Source: Thiogranum sp.
Lineage (GTDB): Bacteria > Pseudomonadota > Gammaproteobacteria > DSM-19610
DNA: 41,562 nucleotides
Assembly (NCBI GenBank): GCA_030148775.1
Contig: JASBST010000034.1
Coordinates: 1-41,562, forward strand
Direction: 5' to 3'
Shown: positions 8,273 to 16,388 of the stretch, one piece after another
Position numbering within the stretch: position 1 is the stretch's first letter
How the letters are laid out: the number at the start of each line of letters is the position of its first letter
The notes under the pieces: model-generated
Told to the model about the DNA's origin: nothing
Databases searched by the model: none
What the model saw: the letters and a program-made list of their open reading frames with translations, nothing else
Made by a program: the position numbers and the translations under genes

Positions 8273-8903
8273 GCGGCGGCGCGGTGTCGTTTTCCACCTG
8301 ATTTTCTAATAACTTGTGAACTATCGCGCGTACCGCCGGATGGTCGAAATCACGGCCGCCGACCGCGCGGTAGACTACGTTGCCCTGTTGGTCGATCAGC
8401 AGCGTGGTCGGTAAGCCCTTGACCTGGTAGTCCTGGGACACCTTGCTGTCGCTGTCGAACAGAATCGGAAAGCTCGGGAACAGGCTCAGTTGCCCGATAA
8501 AGGCAAAAACCCGGTCGCTGTCCTCAAATTCGTTCACGGCCAGGACAGTGAAGCCGTCTTCGCCCAGATCCTGGTAGATGGATTCCATGGAGGGGATTTC
8601 GCGCCGGCACGGCGGACACCAAGTGGCCCAGAAATTCAGCATCACGACCTTGCCGCGATAATCGGACAGGGAATGCAGATTGTTGTCCATATCCCGCAGC
8701 CTGAAGTCCGGCGCCGGCACGGGGGTTTCCAGCCGGGTGAGCTCGTGGCTCAGCTCCGGGGCGGGCAGATCCAACGCCAAAGCGAGGCCCGGCAACAGTG
8801 CGCCGGTCAGAGCGAGCAGAATCGACCCAACGCGTTCAGGACGCCGGTTTCTTGACAGGGGGTTGTTCAGGCGCACAGCGCAGAGTTTCAAAAGTGTCTT
8901 CAT
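8241..8903 (-). CDS. TlpA-like periplasmic thioredoxin
   Basis: This is a predicted exported thiol-disulfide oxidoreductase of the TlpA/ResA type, which reduces or isomerises disulfides in the periplasm, often in cytochrome or copper-site assembly. The 220-residue protein has an N-terminal hydrophobic segment (VGSILLALTGALLPGLALA) ending in a possible signal-peptidase site. The thioredoxin domain follows: PAPDFRLRDMDNNLHSLSDYRGKVVMLNFWATWCPPCRREIPSM, with active site Cys96-Pro-Pro-Cys99, and the cis-Pro loop VKGLPTTLLID. ATG 8903 has AAGG 8 nt before it, which makes the gene overlap the upstream unknown gene by 68 nt. GTG at codon 10 would shorten that overlap. The two probably form one transcript. 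Confidence 0.88.
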   Translation of the reverse strand: MKTLLKLCAVRLNNPLSRNRRPERVGSILLALTGALLPGLALALDLPAPELSHELTRLETPVPAPDFRLRDMDNNLHSLSDYRGKVVMLNFWATWCPPCRREIPSMESIYQDLGEDGFTVLAVNEFEDSDRVFAFIGQLSLFPSFPILFDSDSKVSQDYQVKGLPTTLLIDQQGNVVYRAVGGRDFDHPAVRAIVHKLLENQVENDTAPPPKPTPDGQPG

Positions 8904-9429
8904 GGGATATGCCTTGCTGGGTCCATCGGTAACGTAGCTTGACCGGGGTGTTCGGTGGCAGTTTCAGGGTGGTGAAGCCCTGGCTCCAGTCGCCGGGGGC
9001 AAAGGTCTGGTCGTCGGGCAACAAGGACCAGCGGAAGGCGACGCCCATGTCCTGCCACTGTTTCAGCCACTGGGTCTTGGTTTTGATCGGGTGCTCGCGG
9101 CCGTCCTCGGTGATATAGCGCCAGTCGCTGACCCGATAGCTCAGCGGGCCGTCGGATTCGTTTTTTATGATTGTTCCGAATATGCAATAACTGGCCATCA
9201 ACTCGATGACCTCGTTGGGCAGACCGCGTGCACCGTAGACGGCGCGCACATAGTCGGGCATCAGCTGGATGAACTGCAGGCTGAAGCCCGGGTGCGTGGC
9301 TTTCCACGACAGCAGGCCGCTGGCACTGTCGGTAAAAGTCTGTACGTTCGAGTCGTTCGCGCCCACGGGCGTCATCAGCAACAGTGTCGCCGCGCCGAGC
9401 AGGATCGGATGGCGTGATTTCATCGGCAT
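8836..9429 (-). CDS. Conserved-looking exported protein, function unknown
   Basis: I cannot assign a family. The 197-residue product has a signal peptide (MPMKSRHPILLGAATLLLMTPVGA, cut probably before NDSN). The mature part looks like a mixed or beta fold, with a single Cys in ELMASYCIFGTIIKNES and one near the C-terminus (TLRCAPE). The C-terminal part (DWSQGFTTLKLPPNTPVKLRYRWTQQGISHEDTFETLRC) has alternating hydrophobic residues typical of a beta sandwich. Two distant Cys plus a TlpA-type thioredoxin downstream make a disulfide substrate relation conceivable, but that is inference. Start may be ATG 9429 or ATG 9423. It is followed by tlpA-like and preceded by uvrA on the same strand (64-nt gap). 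Confidence 0.72.
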   Translation of the reverse strand: MPMKSRHPILLGAATLLLMTPVGANDSNVQTFTDSASGLLSWKATHPGFSLQFIQLMPDYVRAVYGARGLPNEVIELMASYCIFGTIIKNESDGPLSYRVSDWRYITEDGREHPIKTKTQWLKQWQDMGVAFRWSLLPDDQTFAPGDWSQGFTTLKLPPNTPVKLRYRWTQQGISHEDTFETLRCAPEQPPVKKPAS

Positions 9430-9493
9430 GTCGTCATCTTACTCCACATTCTCACAGGGGTATAAGTGGCTTCGACCCGATTCGTGTCGGCGC

Positions 9494-12343
9494 TCACGCG
9501 GCATCGGTGGTGGAGCCGCGGTTTTGGCGCTCGAGTACGGGTCGCAGAAAGCGCCCCGTGTGCGAATGAGGCATCGCCGCGACCTGTTCCGGCGTCCCCA
9601 CGGCGATGATTTCGCCGCCGCCGTTTCCACCCTCGGGCCCCAGATCGATCACCCAGTCGGCGGTTTTGATGACATCCAGGTTGTGCTCGATGATCACCAC
9701 CGTGTTGCCGTGGTCGCGCAGGCGGTGCAGCACATTGAGCAGTTGTTCGATGTCATGAAAATGTAGCCCGGTGGTTGGTTCGTCCAGTATATACAATGTT
9801 TTTCCGGTATCGCGCTTGGACAGTTCGCGCGACAGTTTGACCCGCTGCGCTTCGCCGCCCGACAAGGTGGTTGCGTTCTGTCCCAGGCGGATATAGGACA
9901 ACCCGACATCCAACAGCGTTTGCAGCTTGCGCGCGATGACCGGCACGGGCGCGAAAAAGCTGCTGGCGTCCTCGACCGTCAGTTCCAGTACCTCGTGGAT
10001 ATTTTTGCCTTTATAACGGATATCCAGCGTTTCGCGGTTATAGCGCATGCCCTTGCAGACGTCGCAGGGCACATAGACGTCCGGGAGAAAATGCATTTCC
10101 ACCTTGATCACCCCGTCGCCCTGACAGGCCTCACAACGCCCGCCCTTCACATTGAAGCTGAAGCGGCCGGGTTTGTAACCGCGCGAACGCGCCTCCTGAG
10201 TGCCGGCGAACAGTTCGCGAATCGGGGTAAACAATCCGCTGTAGGTGGCGGGGTTGGAGCGCGGTGTGCGGCCGATCGGGCTCTGGTCGATATCGACCAC
10301 TTTGTCGAACAACGCCAGTCCTTCGACCGTCTGGTAAGGGGCCGGGTCGGTGGTCGCGCCGTTCAACTCCGCCGCCGCAAGGCGGTACAGGGTGTCATTG
10401 ATCAGTGTCGATTTGCCGGACCCGGACACACCGGTGACACAGGTCAGCAAACCGACCGGGATCGACAGCTCGACCTGCTTGAGGTTATTGCCGCTGGCGC
10501 CCTTGATCAGCAGCTGTCGCGCCGGATCGTTGTCGGTGCGGGTGTCACCGACGGCAATGCTGCGTTTGCCGCTCAAATACTGGCCGGTGATCGAGGCCGG
10601 GTCGCGCATCACCTGCTGTGGCGTCCCCTGCGCCACGACCTGGCCGCCGTGCACGCCGGCGCCGGGGCCCATGTCGACCACGTAGTCCGCGCTGCGTATG
10701 GCGTCCTCGTCGTGCTCGACCACAATGACCGTGTTGCCCAGGTCGCGTAGATAGTTCAAGGTACTGAGCAGGCGCTGGTTGTCGCGCTGGTGCAGGCCGA
10801 TGGACGGTTCGTCCAGGATGTACATGACACCGACCAGTCCGGCGCCGATCTGGCTGGCCAGGCGTATCCGTTGTGCCTCGCCGCCCGAGAGCGAATCGGC
10901 GCTGCGGTCCAGCGAAAGATAATTGAGACCCACGTTGACAAGAAAGTCCAGGCGTTCGCGGATCTCTTTGACGATTTTCTCGGCGATGGCACCCCGTTGC
11001 CCCGGCAGCTCCAGGGCGGAGAAAAAGCGGCCGGCCTCGCCGATCGGCAGCGCGGTGATTTCCGGCAGCGTGTGTTCGGCGACAAACACATGGCGCGCGG
11101 CACGGTTGAGCCGGGTGCCCTGGCACTCGGGGCAGGGATGGGTGCTCAGATAGCGCGCCAGCTCCTCGCGTACCACGTTGGATTCGGTCTCACGATAGCG
11201 TCGCTCCATATTGCGCAGCACGCCTTCGAAGGGGTGGCGTCGTATCTGCACTCCGTGACGCTCGTTGAGATAGCGGAATTCGATGACATCGTCGCCGCTG
11301 CCGTAAAGAATAATCCGGCGTGTGGCTTCGTCCAGCTCGGCAAAAGGGGTCTCTATATCGAAACCGTAGTGTTCGGCCAGCGAACTGATGAGCTGGAAAT
11401 AATAGGCGTTGCGACGGTCCCAGCCCCGTACCGCGCCGCCGGCCAAACTGAGGTGCGGGTGGGCGACGACCCGGCGTGGGTCGAAACTCTGCTGCACGCC
11501 GAGCCAGTCGCAGGTGGGACAGGCGCCGACGGGGTTGTTGAACGAGAACAGGCGCGGCTCCAGTTCGCTCAGAGAATAGCCGCATACCGGGCAGGCGAAC
11601 TTGGCCGAGAAGGTGATTTCGCTCGCATCCTGCATGCTGACCACGCGCGCCAGCCCGTCGGCCAGCCGTAACGCCGTTTCAAACGATTCCGCCAGCCGTA
11701 ATTTCAGATCCTCGCGTACCTTGAAGCGGTCCACCACAACTTCGATGTTATGTTTGCGCCGTAAGTCCAGGGGGGGCGCACTATCCAATTCCACCACTTC
11801 GCCGTCGATGCGTGCGCGGATAAAGCCTTGCGCGCGCAGTTCCTCTAGCAGCGCCAGATGTTCGCCCTTGCGCTCCTGCACCATCGGCGCCAATAGCATC
11901 CACGGAGAACCCTCGGGCTGATCCAGTATGTGATCCACCATCTGACTGATGGTCTGCGCCTCCAGGGCGATGTCATGATCGGGGCAGCGCGGCACGCCGA
12001 CGCGGGCGTACAACAGGCGCAGGTAGTCGTAGATCTCGGTGATGGTGCCCACCGTCGAACGCGGATTGTGCGAGGTGGATTTTTGTTCAATGGAAATCGC
12101 CGGCGACAGACCTTCGATATGATCGATGTCCGGTTTTTCCATCACCGATAGAAACTGGCGCGCGTACGCCGACAGCGACTCCACATAGCAGCGCTGCCCT
12201 TCGGCGTAGATGGTGTCGAACGCCAACGAGGATTTGCCCGATCCGGACAGGCCGGTAATCACGATCAGCTTGTCGCGCGGCAGCTCCAGATCTACATTCT
12301 GCAGGTTGTGCGTACGCGCGCCGCGGAGTTTAATACAGTCCAT
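9494..12343 (-). CDS. uvrA: Excinuclease ABC subunit A
   Basis: UvrA is the damage-scanning ATPase of nucleotide excision repair; it loads UvrB at lesions. The 949-residue protein has two ABC ATPase modules: Walker A GLSGSGKS at residues 31-38 and GVSGSGKST in the second half, each with an LSGGEAQR signature. The zinc modules are [28 protein letters not shown] and CEACQGDG...CDVCKG. Length is close to E. coli UvrA (940). ATG 12343 has GGA about 6 nt upstream. It is transcribed away from the MFS gene and ssb. The usual divergent uvrA/ssb arrangement of gammaproteobacteria is kept, with the MFS gene inserted as in Pseudomonas. Confidence 0.98.
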   Translation of the reverse strand: MDCIKLRGARTHNLQNVDLELPRDKLIVITGLSGSGKSSLAFDTIYAEGQRCYVESLSAYARQFLSVMEKPDIDHIEGLSPAISIEQKSTSHNPRSTVGTITEIYDYLRLLYARVGVPRCPDHDIALEAQTISQMVDHILDQPEGSPWMLLAPMVQERKGEHLALLEELRAQGFIRARIDGEVVELDSAPPLDLRRKHNIEVVVDRFKVREDLKLRLAESFETALRLADGLARVVSMQDASEITFSAKFACPVCGYSLSELEPRLFSFNNPVGACPTCDWLGVQQSFDPRRVVAHPHLSLAGGAVRGWDRRNAYYFQLISSLAEHYGFDIETPFAELDEATRRIILYGSGDDVIEFRYLNERHGVQIRRHPFEGVLRNMERRYRETESNVVREELARYLSTHPCPECQGTRLNRAARHVFVAEHTLPEITALPIGEAGRFFSALELPGQRGAIAEKIVKEIRERLDFLVNVGLNYLSLDRSADSLSGGEAQRIRLASQIGAGLVGVMYILDEPSIGLHQRDNQRLLSTLNYLRDLGNTVIVVEHDEDAIRSADYVVDMGPGAGVHGGQVVAQGTPQQVMRDPASITGQYLSGKRSIAVGDTRTDNDPARQLLIKGASGNNLKQVELSIPVGLLTCVTGVSGSGKSTLINDTLYRLAAAELNGATTDPAPYQTVEGLALFDKVVDIDQSPIGRTPRSNPATYSGLFTPIRELFAGTQEARSRGYKPGRFSFNVKGGRCEACQGDGVIKVEMHFLPDVYVPCDVCKGMRYNRETLDIRYKGKNIHEVLELTVEDASSFFAPVPVIARKLQTLLDVGLSYIRLGQNATTLSGGEAQRVKLSRELSKRDTGKTLYILDEPTTGLHFHDIEQLLNVLHRLRDHGNTVVIIEHNLDVIKTADWVIDLGPEGGNGGGEIIAVGTPEQVAAMPHSHTGRFLRPVLERQNRGSTTDAA

Positions 12344-12372
12344 CTTGATTCCGGCTTAACATCGAACCTGTT

Positions 12373-12401
12373 ACTATACTGCGTTTAGCAACACTGACCA
12401 A
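12373..12401 (-). promoter_or_regulatory. Probable uvrA promoter
   Basis: Read on the minus strand, TTGGTC (12401-12396) and TATAGT (12378-12373) are 17 nt apart, giving a leader of about 20 nt before the uvrA ATG. I found no proper LexA box (CTG-N10-CAG) over it. The region also contains TATACT on the plus strand (12375-12380), but no matching -35 for the MFS gene. Confidence 0.5.
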
Positions 12402-12417
12402 AAAGGAATCCCCGGGC

Positions 12418-13809
12418 TTGAACGAAGACCTTGATGCCGCTGCAGGTATGAGCCGCAACGAGGTGCGTTCCGCGGCCGCCATGGCGGGCATTTATGCCTT
12501 GCGCATGCTGGGGTTATTCATGATTCTGCCGGTGTTCGCACTGTATGCCGAGCACCTCCAGGGTGCAACGCCCGCCCTGGCCGGACTGGCTATCGGCATC
12601 TACGGCATGACCCAGGCGCTGCTGCAGATCCCGTTCTGCCTGGTGTCCGACCGTATCGGACGCAAGCCGGTGATCGTGTTCGGGTTGCTGGTCTTTGCCG
12701 TGGGCAGTGTGGTGGCGGCCACTGCCGACAGCATTGTTCTGGTGATCCTCGGCCGCGCGCTGCAGGGGGCCGGTGCCATTGCCGCCGCCGTGATGGCGCT
12801 GACCGCCGACCTGATTCGCGAGGAACATCGCGTCAAGGCGATGGCGATCATTGGCATGAGCATTGGCGCGTCCTTCGCCCTGGCGATGGTGCTGGGTCCG
12901 GTGCTAAACAATTGGATCGGCGTTCCGGGCATCTTCTGGCTCACCTCGGTGCTGGCGCTGGCCGGCGTGGCCGCGGTGGTGCTGATCGTGCCGACCCCGG
13001 CGGTCAGCCGTCTGCACCGCGACGCCGGCGCCGTGCCGGAGCAGTTCTCCTCGGTCCTGCGCGATACTCAGCTATTGCGCCTGGATGTCGGAATATTCTG
13101 TCTGCATCTGGTGCTTACGGCCACCTTCGTGGTATTGCCGCTGGCTTTGCGCGACCAGGCCGGCCTGGCTGCCGAGCATCATTGGATGCTGTATCTGCCG
13201 GTGTTGGTGCTGTCGCTGCCCATGGCCATTCCGTTCATTCTGCAGGCGGAGAAGCATCGCCGCATGAAAGAGGTCTTCGTCGGGGCCATTTTGTTCATCG
13301 CGCTGGCCGAGGGCGGGTTGTCGTTCCTGCACCAGAGCGTCGTCTCCATCGCCTTGTTATTGTTCGTCTTCTATACCGCCTTCAATTTGCTGGAGGCGAT
13401 TCTGCCGTCGTTGATCGCGAAAGTGGCCCCGGCCGACCGCAAGGGAACGGCCATGGGGGTCTACTCCAGTTCGCAGTTTTTTGGCGCTTTCGTCGGCGGC
13501 ACAGTCGGCGGCTGGCTCCACGGCCAGTACGGTCTCGGTGCCGTGTTCCTGTTTTGCGCCCTGGTGGCGCTGGGCTGGTTGATGCTGGCCGCCAGCATGC
13601 GCGCTCCGCGTTATCTGGGTACACGGGTGTTGCGTATCGGGCCGCAGGATCCGGCCAACGCGCAGCAGCTGGCGGCGCAGATCAGCGCCGTCCGCGGTGT
13701 CGCCGAGGCCGTGGTGATTCCCGAGGACGAAGTCGTCTATCTCAAGATCGACCAGCACGCGCTTGACGAGGCCGCGCTGCGGGCGTTTGCGGTTCCGGCA
13801 GTGAAATAG
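12418..13809 (+). CDS. MFS transporter with C-terminal YAM-like domain (YajR type)
   Basis: This is a twelve-helix major facilitator, probably a drug or small-molecule/proton antiporter of unknown substrate. Motif A is clear between helices 2 and 3 (LVSDRIGRKPVIV), and the first helix has GIYALRMLGLFMILPVFALY. After the last helix (about residue 400), some 60 residues form a small soluble domain (RVLRIGPQDPANAQQLAAQISAVRGVAEAVVIPEDEVVYLKIDQ). This matches the ferredoxin-like YAM domain of E. coli YajR. The start is either TTG 12418 (AAGGA at 12403-12407, 463 residues) or ATG 12448 (453 residues). Pseudomonas has the same kind of gene between uvrA and ssb. Confidence 0.9.
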   Translation: MNEDLDAAAGMSRNEVRSAAAMAGIYALRMLGLFMILPVFALYAEHLQGATPALAGLAIGIYGMTQALLQIPFCLVSDRIGRKPVIVFGLLVFAVGSVVAATADSIVLVILGRALQGAGAIAAAVMALTADLIREEHRVKAMAIIGMSIGASFALAMVLGPVLNNWIGVPGIFWLTSVLALAGVAAVVLIVPTPAVSRLHRDAGAVPEQFSSVLRDTQLLRLDVGIFCLHLVLTATFVVLPLALRDQAGLAAEHHWMLYLPVLVLSLPMAIPFILQAEKHRRMKEVFVGAILFIALAEGGLSFLHQSVVSIALLLFVFYTAFNLLEAILPSLIAKVAPADRKGTAMGVYSSSQFFGAFVGGTVGGWLHGQYGLGAVFLFCALVALGWLMLAASMRAPRYLGTRVLRIGPQDPANAQQLAAQISAVRGVAEAVVIPEDEVVYLKIDQHALDEAALRAFAVPAVK

Positions 13810-13835
13810 CGCCGGTCCGGGCGCTCGGTTCGCAC

Positions 13836-13864
13836 TGGAGAGTGCCAGGCGCAGCCGTTATGAT
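13836..13864 (+). promoter_or_regulatory. Possible ssb promoter
   Basis: TGGAGA (13836-13841) and TATGAT (13859-13864) are 17 nt apart in the 123-nt gap between the MFS gene and ssb. The -35 matches only four of six consensus bases. The gap has no ORF; a short CGGGA/TCCCG dyad precedes the GAGGAG ribosome site of ssb. Confidence 0.4.
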
Positions 13865-13932
13865 AGGCCCTCAACCGACTATCACGGCGAACGCCGGGAC
13901 CCAGGGAGCGGATCCCGTATGAGGAGAACAGC

Positions 13933-14370
13933 ATGGCACGAGGCATTAACAAGGTGATTTTGATTGGCAATCTGGGCAAGGACCCGGAAGTGCGCTACAT
14001 GGCCAACGGCGGTGCCGTCTGTAACGTCACGCTTGCGACCACAGAGTCATGGAAAGACAAGCAGAGCGGCGAGCAGAAGGATAAGACCGAATGGCACAAC
14101 ATCGTGTTCTACCGCCGTCTGGCCGAAATCGCCGGTGAATACCTGCGTAAAGGTTCTCAAATCTACGTCGAGGGCAAACTGCAGACGCGTAAATGGCAGG
14201 ACAAAAACGGCAATGACCGCTACACCACCGAGATCATCGCCAACGAAATGCAGATGCTCGGCAGTCGCGGCGGCGGCGGTGGCAGCGCCGATTTTTCCGC
14301 CGAACGTTCCACTTCGCAGGCGCCGGCCGCGGCGGCGACGGACGATTTCGACGACGATATCCCGTTCTGA
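13933..14370 (+). CDS. ssb: Single-stranded DNA-binding protein
   Basis: SSB coats single-stranded DNA in replication, recombination and repair and recruits partners through its C-terminal tip. The N-terminal OB fold is typical ([40 protein letters not shown], then [51 protein letters not shown]). A short Gly-rich and Ala-rich linker leads to the conserved acidic tip DFDDDIPF. At 145 residues it is shorter than the E. coli protein because the linker is short. ATG 13933 follows GAGGAG. A terminator lies just after it. Confidence 0.98.
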   Translation: MARGINKVILIGNLGKDPEVRYMANGGAVCNVTLATTESWKDKQSGEQKDKTEWHNIVFYRRLAEIAGEYLRKGSQIYVEGKLQTRKWQDKNGNDRYTTEIIANEMQMLGSRGGGGGSADFSAERSTSQAPAAAATDDFDDDIPF

Positions 14371-14406
14371 TTCGCGCGGCGCTTACGCCCGGACCGGAAC
14401 ACCTTG

Positions 14407-14435
14407 CGCCCGCGGTTTTGCGGGCGTTTCTTTTT
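14407..14435 (+). terminator. Intrinsic terminator after ssb
   Basis: CGCCCGC (14407-14413) pairs with GCGGGCG (14420-14426) across a GGTTTT loop, followed by TTTCTTTTT. It separates the uvrA/ssb block from the dcw cluster. Confidence 0.88.
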
Positions 14436-14661
14436 GGTCCGATCGTCGCCGCAGACCCAAATGTATTTATAGCTATATATAAAAATATTTAATAGGCAAT
14501 TCCTGCTTCAAGCCAAACTTCAAGGGATTATCTAGGTACTTCCACCAACCCTCTGATTTGCAATTTAAACGCCCAGCCAGTTCTCGTTACCATTCGGTCA
14601 GCTCCCCGGTTTTTGTCGCCTAAGTTACTGTCACAACAGTAGGAATTTTCCTCTGTGCGCC
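14436..14661. other. AT-rich spacer upstream of the mra promoter, with a protein-like minus-strand remnant
   Basis: No start-to-stop gene was found in this stretch. On the minus strand, 14476-14586 is an open frame of 37 codons without a usual start. It reads like protein, with core GWWKYLDNPLKFGLKQELP and then IKYFYI, and its codons are far more AT-rich than the neighbours. It could be the 3' remnant of a lost gene or a chance frame. The stretch TATATATAAAAATATTTAATA-like (about 14473-14495) is the most AT-rich part. A perfect dyad TACTGT-CACA-ACAGTA lies at 14626-14641, about 20 nt before the -35 element of the mra promoter. Confidence 0.5.
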
Positions 14662-14690
14662 TTGACGGGCAGAAGGCTGCTACCTATAGT
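14662..14690 (+). promoter_or_regulatory. Promoter of the dcw cluster (Pmra)
   Basis: TTGACG (14662-14667) and TATAGT (14685-14690) are spaced by exactly 17 nt, a strong sigma-70 promoter. Transcription should start near 14697, just ahead of the operator repeats and about 50 nt before mraZ. The short or coupled junctions downstream suggest that it drives most of the cluster. Confidence 0.8.
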
Positions 14691-14699
14691 GTCAAAAAG

Positions 14700-14734
14700 T
14701 GGGATGAAGTGGGTTCAAGTGGTAATAACTGGGG
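14700..14734 (+). promoter_or_regulatory. MraZ operator: four TGGN repeats on a 10-bp period
   Basis: TGGGA (14700), TGGGT (14710), TGGTA (14720) and TGGGG (14730) are direct repeats with 5-nt spacers. MraZ is known to bind TGGGN repeats with 5-nt spacers in its own promoter region, so this is very probably the autoregulatory site. It sits immediately downstream of the predicted start of transcription. The third copy is imperfect (TGGT). Confidence 0.8.
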
Positions 14735-14749
14735 GATGAGGGCGGCGCA

Positions 14750-15199
14750 GTGTTCCGTGGTGGTAGCTCAGTCAAGCTGGATGCGAAAGGGCGGCTGGCC
14801 TTGCCGACGCGCTATCGCGCGCTGATTTCCGAGCGCTACGCCGGGCAGCTGGTGCTGACCGTGCACTCCGACGGCTGCCTGCTGCTCTATCCCCAGCCCG
14901 AGTGGGAGGACCTGGAACTACAGCTGATCCGGACCCCCAACCACGATCGCCGTACCCGCGACGTGCAGCGCATGCTGGTCGGTTACGCCACCGAAGTGGA
15001 GATGGACGGCAACGGGCGCATTCTCATCGCCCCGCGGTTGCGCGAATTTGCCGGGCTGGACAAGAACGCGTCGCTGGTCGGTGTGGGCAAGAAATTTGAA
15101 ATCTGGAACGAGGACGCCTGGGAGCGGATCGGCAGCTCCTGGATGGAGGACGATGCGGTCGGCGACAAGCCCAGTCCGCTTGAGTCATTGACGCTCTGA
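14750..15199 (+). CDS. mraZ: Transcriptional regulator MraZ
   Basis: MraZ is an AbrB/SpoVT-fold DNA-binding protein that forms ring oligomers and regulates the dcw cluster. The 149 residues contain two copies of the swapped-hairpin domain: FRGGSSVKLDAKGRLALPTRYR (residues 2-23) and ATEVEMDGNGRILIAPRLREFAGL (about 81-104). The start is GTG 14750, preceded by a G-rich ribosome site (TGAGGG at 14737-14742). It is the first dcw gene and lies directly behind its own predicted operator. Its TGA overlaps the rsmH ATG by one base. Confidence 0.96.
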   Translation: MFRGGSSVKLDAKGRLALPTRYRALISERYAGQLVLTVHSDGCLLLYPQPEWEDLELQLIRTPNHDRRTRDVQRMLVGYATEVEMDGNGRILIAPRLREFAGLDKNASLVGVGKKFEIWNEDAWERIGSSWMEDDAVGDKPSPLESLTL

Positions 15200-16128
15200 T
15201 GGGCGATATACATCGTCCGGTGCTGCTCGATGAAGTGCTGGACCTTTTGCACATCGAGCATGACGGATTGTACATAGACGGGACTTTCGGGCGTGGCGGG
15301 CATGCCGCGGCGATACTGGGACGGTTGCGGGCTGATGGCAGGTTGTTGGCTTTCGACAAGGATCCGGCAGCACTGGCGTTCGCAGCCAGCCATTTTGACA
15401 AGGAGCCGCGTTTGATCATGCGACGCGCTAGCTTCGGGGATCTTGGATCGGTGGTGACGGAATTGGGCTGGCAGGGAAAAGTGAACGGCATCGTGCTGGA
15501 CCTGGGCGTGTCCTCGCCGCAGCTCGACGACGCCGGGCGCGGCTTCAGTTTTCTTCACGACGGTCCCCTCGATATGCGCATGGATCCGCACTCGGGCGTG
15601 CCGGCCAGCGAGTGGCTCGCCGGAGCGGCCGCCGAGGAGATCGCCGATGTGTTGTGGCGTTACGGCGAGGAGCGTCATTCGCGGCGCATCGCGCGCGCAA
15701 TCGTCGCCCAGCGCGAGGATGCGCCGGTACGCACCACAGCGCAACTGGCGCGGCTTGTCGCCGCCGCGGTGCCGGGGCACGCCGGCAAGAAACACCCGGC
15801 GACCCGTAGTTTTCAGGCGATTCGCATTTTCATCAACGACGAACTACGCGACCTGGAGCGGGTACTGCCGCAGACCCTGGAGGCTCTGGCGGTCGGCGGA
15901 CGCCTGGCGGTGATCAGCTTTCATTCGCTGGAGGACCGCATCGTCAAGCGTTTCATCCGCGACCAGCAACGCGGACCGCAGTTGCCGCCCGACCTGCCGG
16001 TGCGGGCGCAGGCCTACGCGCCGCCGCTGCGCGCCGTGGGCAAGGCGGTGCGACCGGGAGCGGCCGAAGTGCAAGCCAATCCGCGCGCGCGCAGCGCAGT
16101 GCTGCGGGTGGCGGAGCGTGCGGCGTGA
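15199..16128 (+). CDS. rsmH: 16S rRNA m4C1402 methyltransferase RsmH
   Basis: RsmH (MraW) N4-methylates C1402 of 16S rRNA using SAM. The 309-residue protein begins HRPVLLDEVLDLL, with the SAM-binding DGTFGRGGHAAAIL close after, and later has GIVLDLGVSSPQLDDAGRGFSFLHDGPLDMRMD and FHSLEDRIVKRF, all family signatures. It overlaps mraZ by one base and the ftsL start by four. Its place between mraZ and ftsL is standard. Confidence 0.98.
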   Translation: MGDIHRPVLLDEVLDLLHIEHDGLYIDGTFGRGGHAAAILGRLRADGRLLAFDKDPAALAFAASHFDKEPRLIMRRASFGDLGSVVTELGWQGKVNGIVLDLGVSSPQLDDAGRGFSFLHDGPLDMRMDPHSGVPASEWLAGAAAEEIADVLWRYGEERHSRRIARAIVAQREDAPVRTTAQLARLVAAAVPGHAGKKHPATRSFQAIRIFINDELRDLERVLPQTLEALAVGGRLAVISFHSLEDRIVKRFIRDQQRGPQLPPDLPVRAQAYAPPLRAVGKAVRPGAAEVQANPRARSAVLRVAERAA

Positions 16129-16388
16129 GAAGCGTCGTGCTGCCTGTGTTGCTGCTGGCGGTGGTGGTCACCGCGATGGCGGCGGCCTACGCCAAACACC
16201 AAAGCCGCAAACTGTTTGTGGAACTACAGAATCTGCAGGAGCAACGCGACGCCATGAATGTCGAATGGGGCCAGCTGCAGCTGGAGCAGAGTACCTATAC
16301 CACACACGGCAAAATCGATGGCGCGGCGCGTGAGCGTCTGCACATGCACCTGCCCGCAACCCAACAGGTAACCATTATCCACCCATGA
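16125..16388 (+). CDS. ftsL: Cell division protein FtsL
   Basis: FtsL is a small bitopic divisome protein that forms a coiled coil with FtsB and, with FtsQ, activates FtsWI. The 87 residues show a short N-terminus, one transmembrane helix (VVLPVLLLAVVVTAMAAAYA), then a coiled coil (RKLFVELQNLQEQRDAMNVEWGQLQLEQST) and the region ending LHMHLPATQQVTIIHP. It is shorter than E. coli FtsL mainly at the N-terminus. The GTG start overlaps the rsmH stop (GTGA), and its stop overlaps the ftsI ATG (ATGA), so it is coupled at both ends. Confidence 0.93.
   Translation: MRSVVLPVLLLAVVVTAMAAAYAKHQSRKLFVELQNLQEQRDAMNVEWGQLQLEQSTYTTHGKIDGAARERLHMHLPATQQVTIIHP

Noticed and set aside
12368..12381. LexA-like sequence before uvrA (CTGTTACTATACTG).
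   Set aside because: It lacks the CTG-N10-CAG dyad; only one arm fits. uvrA may be SOS-controlled, but this is not evidence for it.
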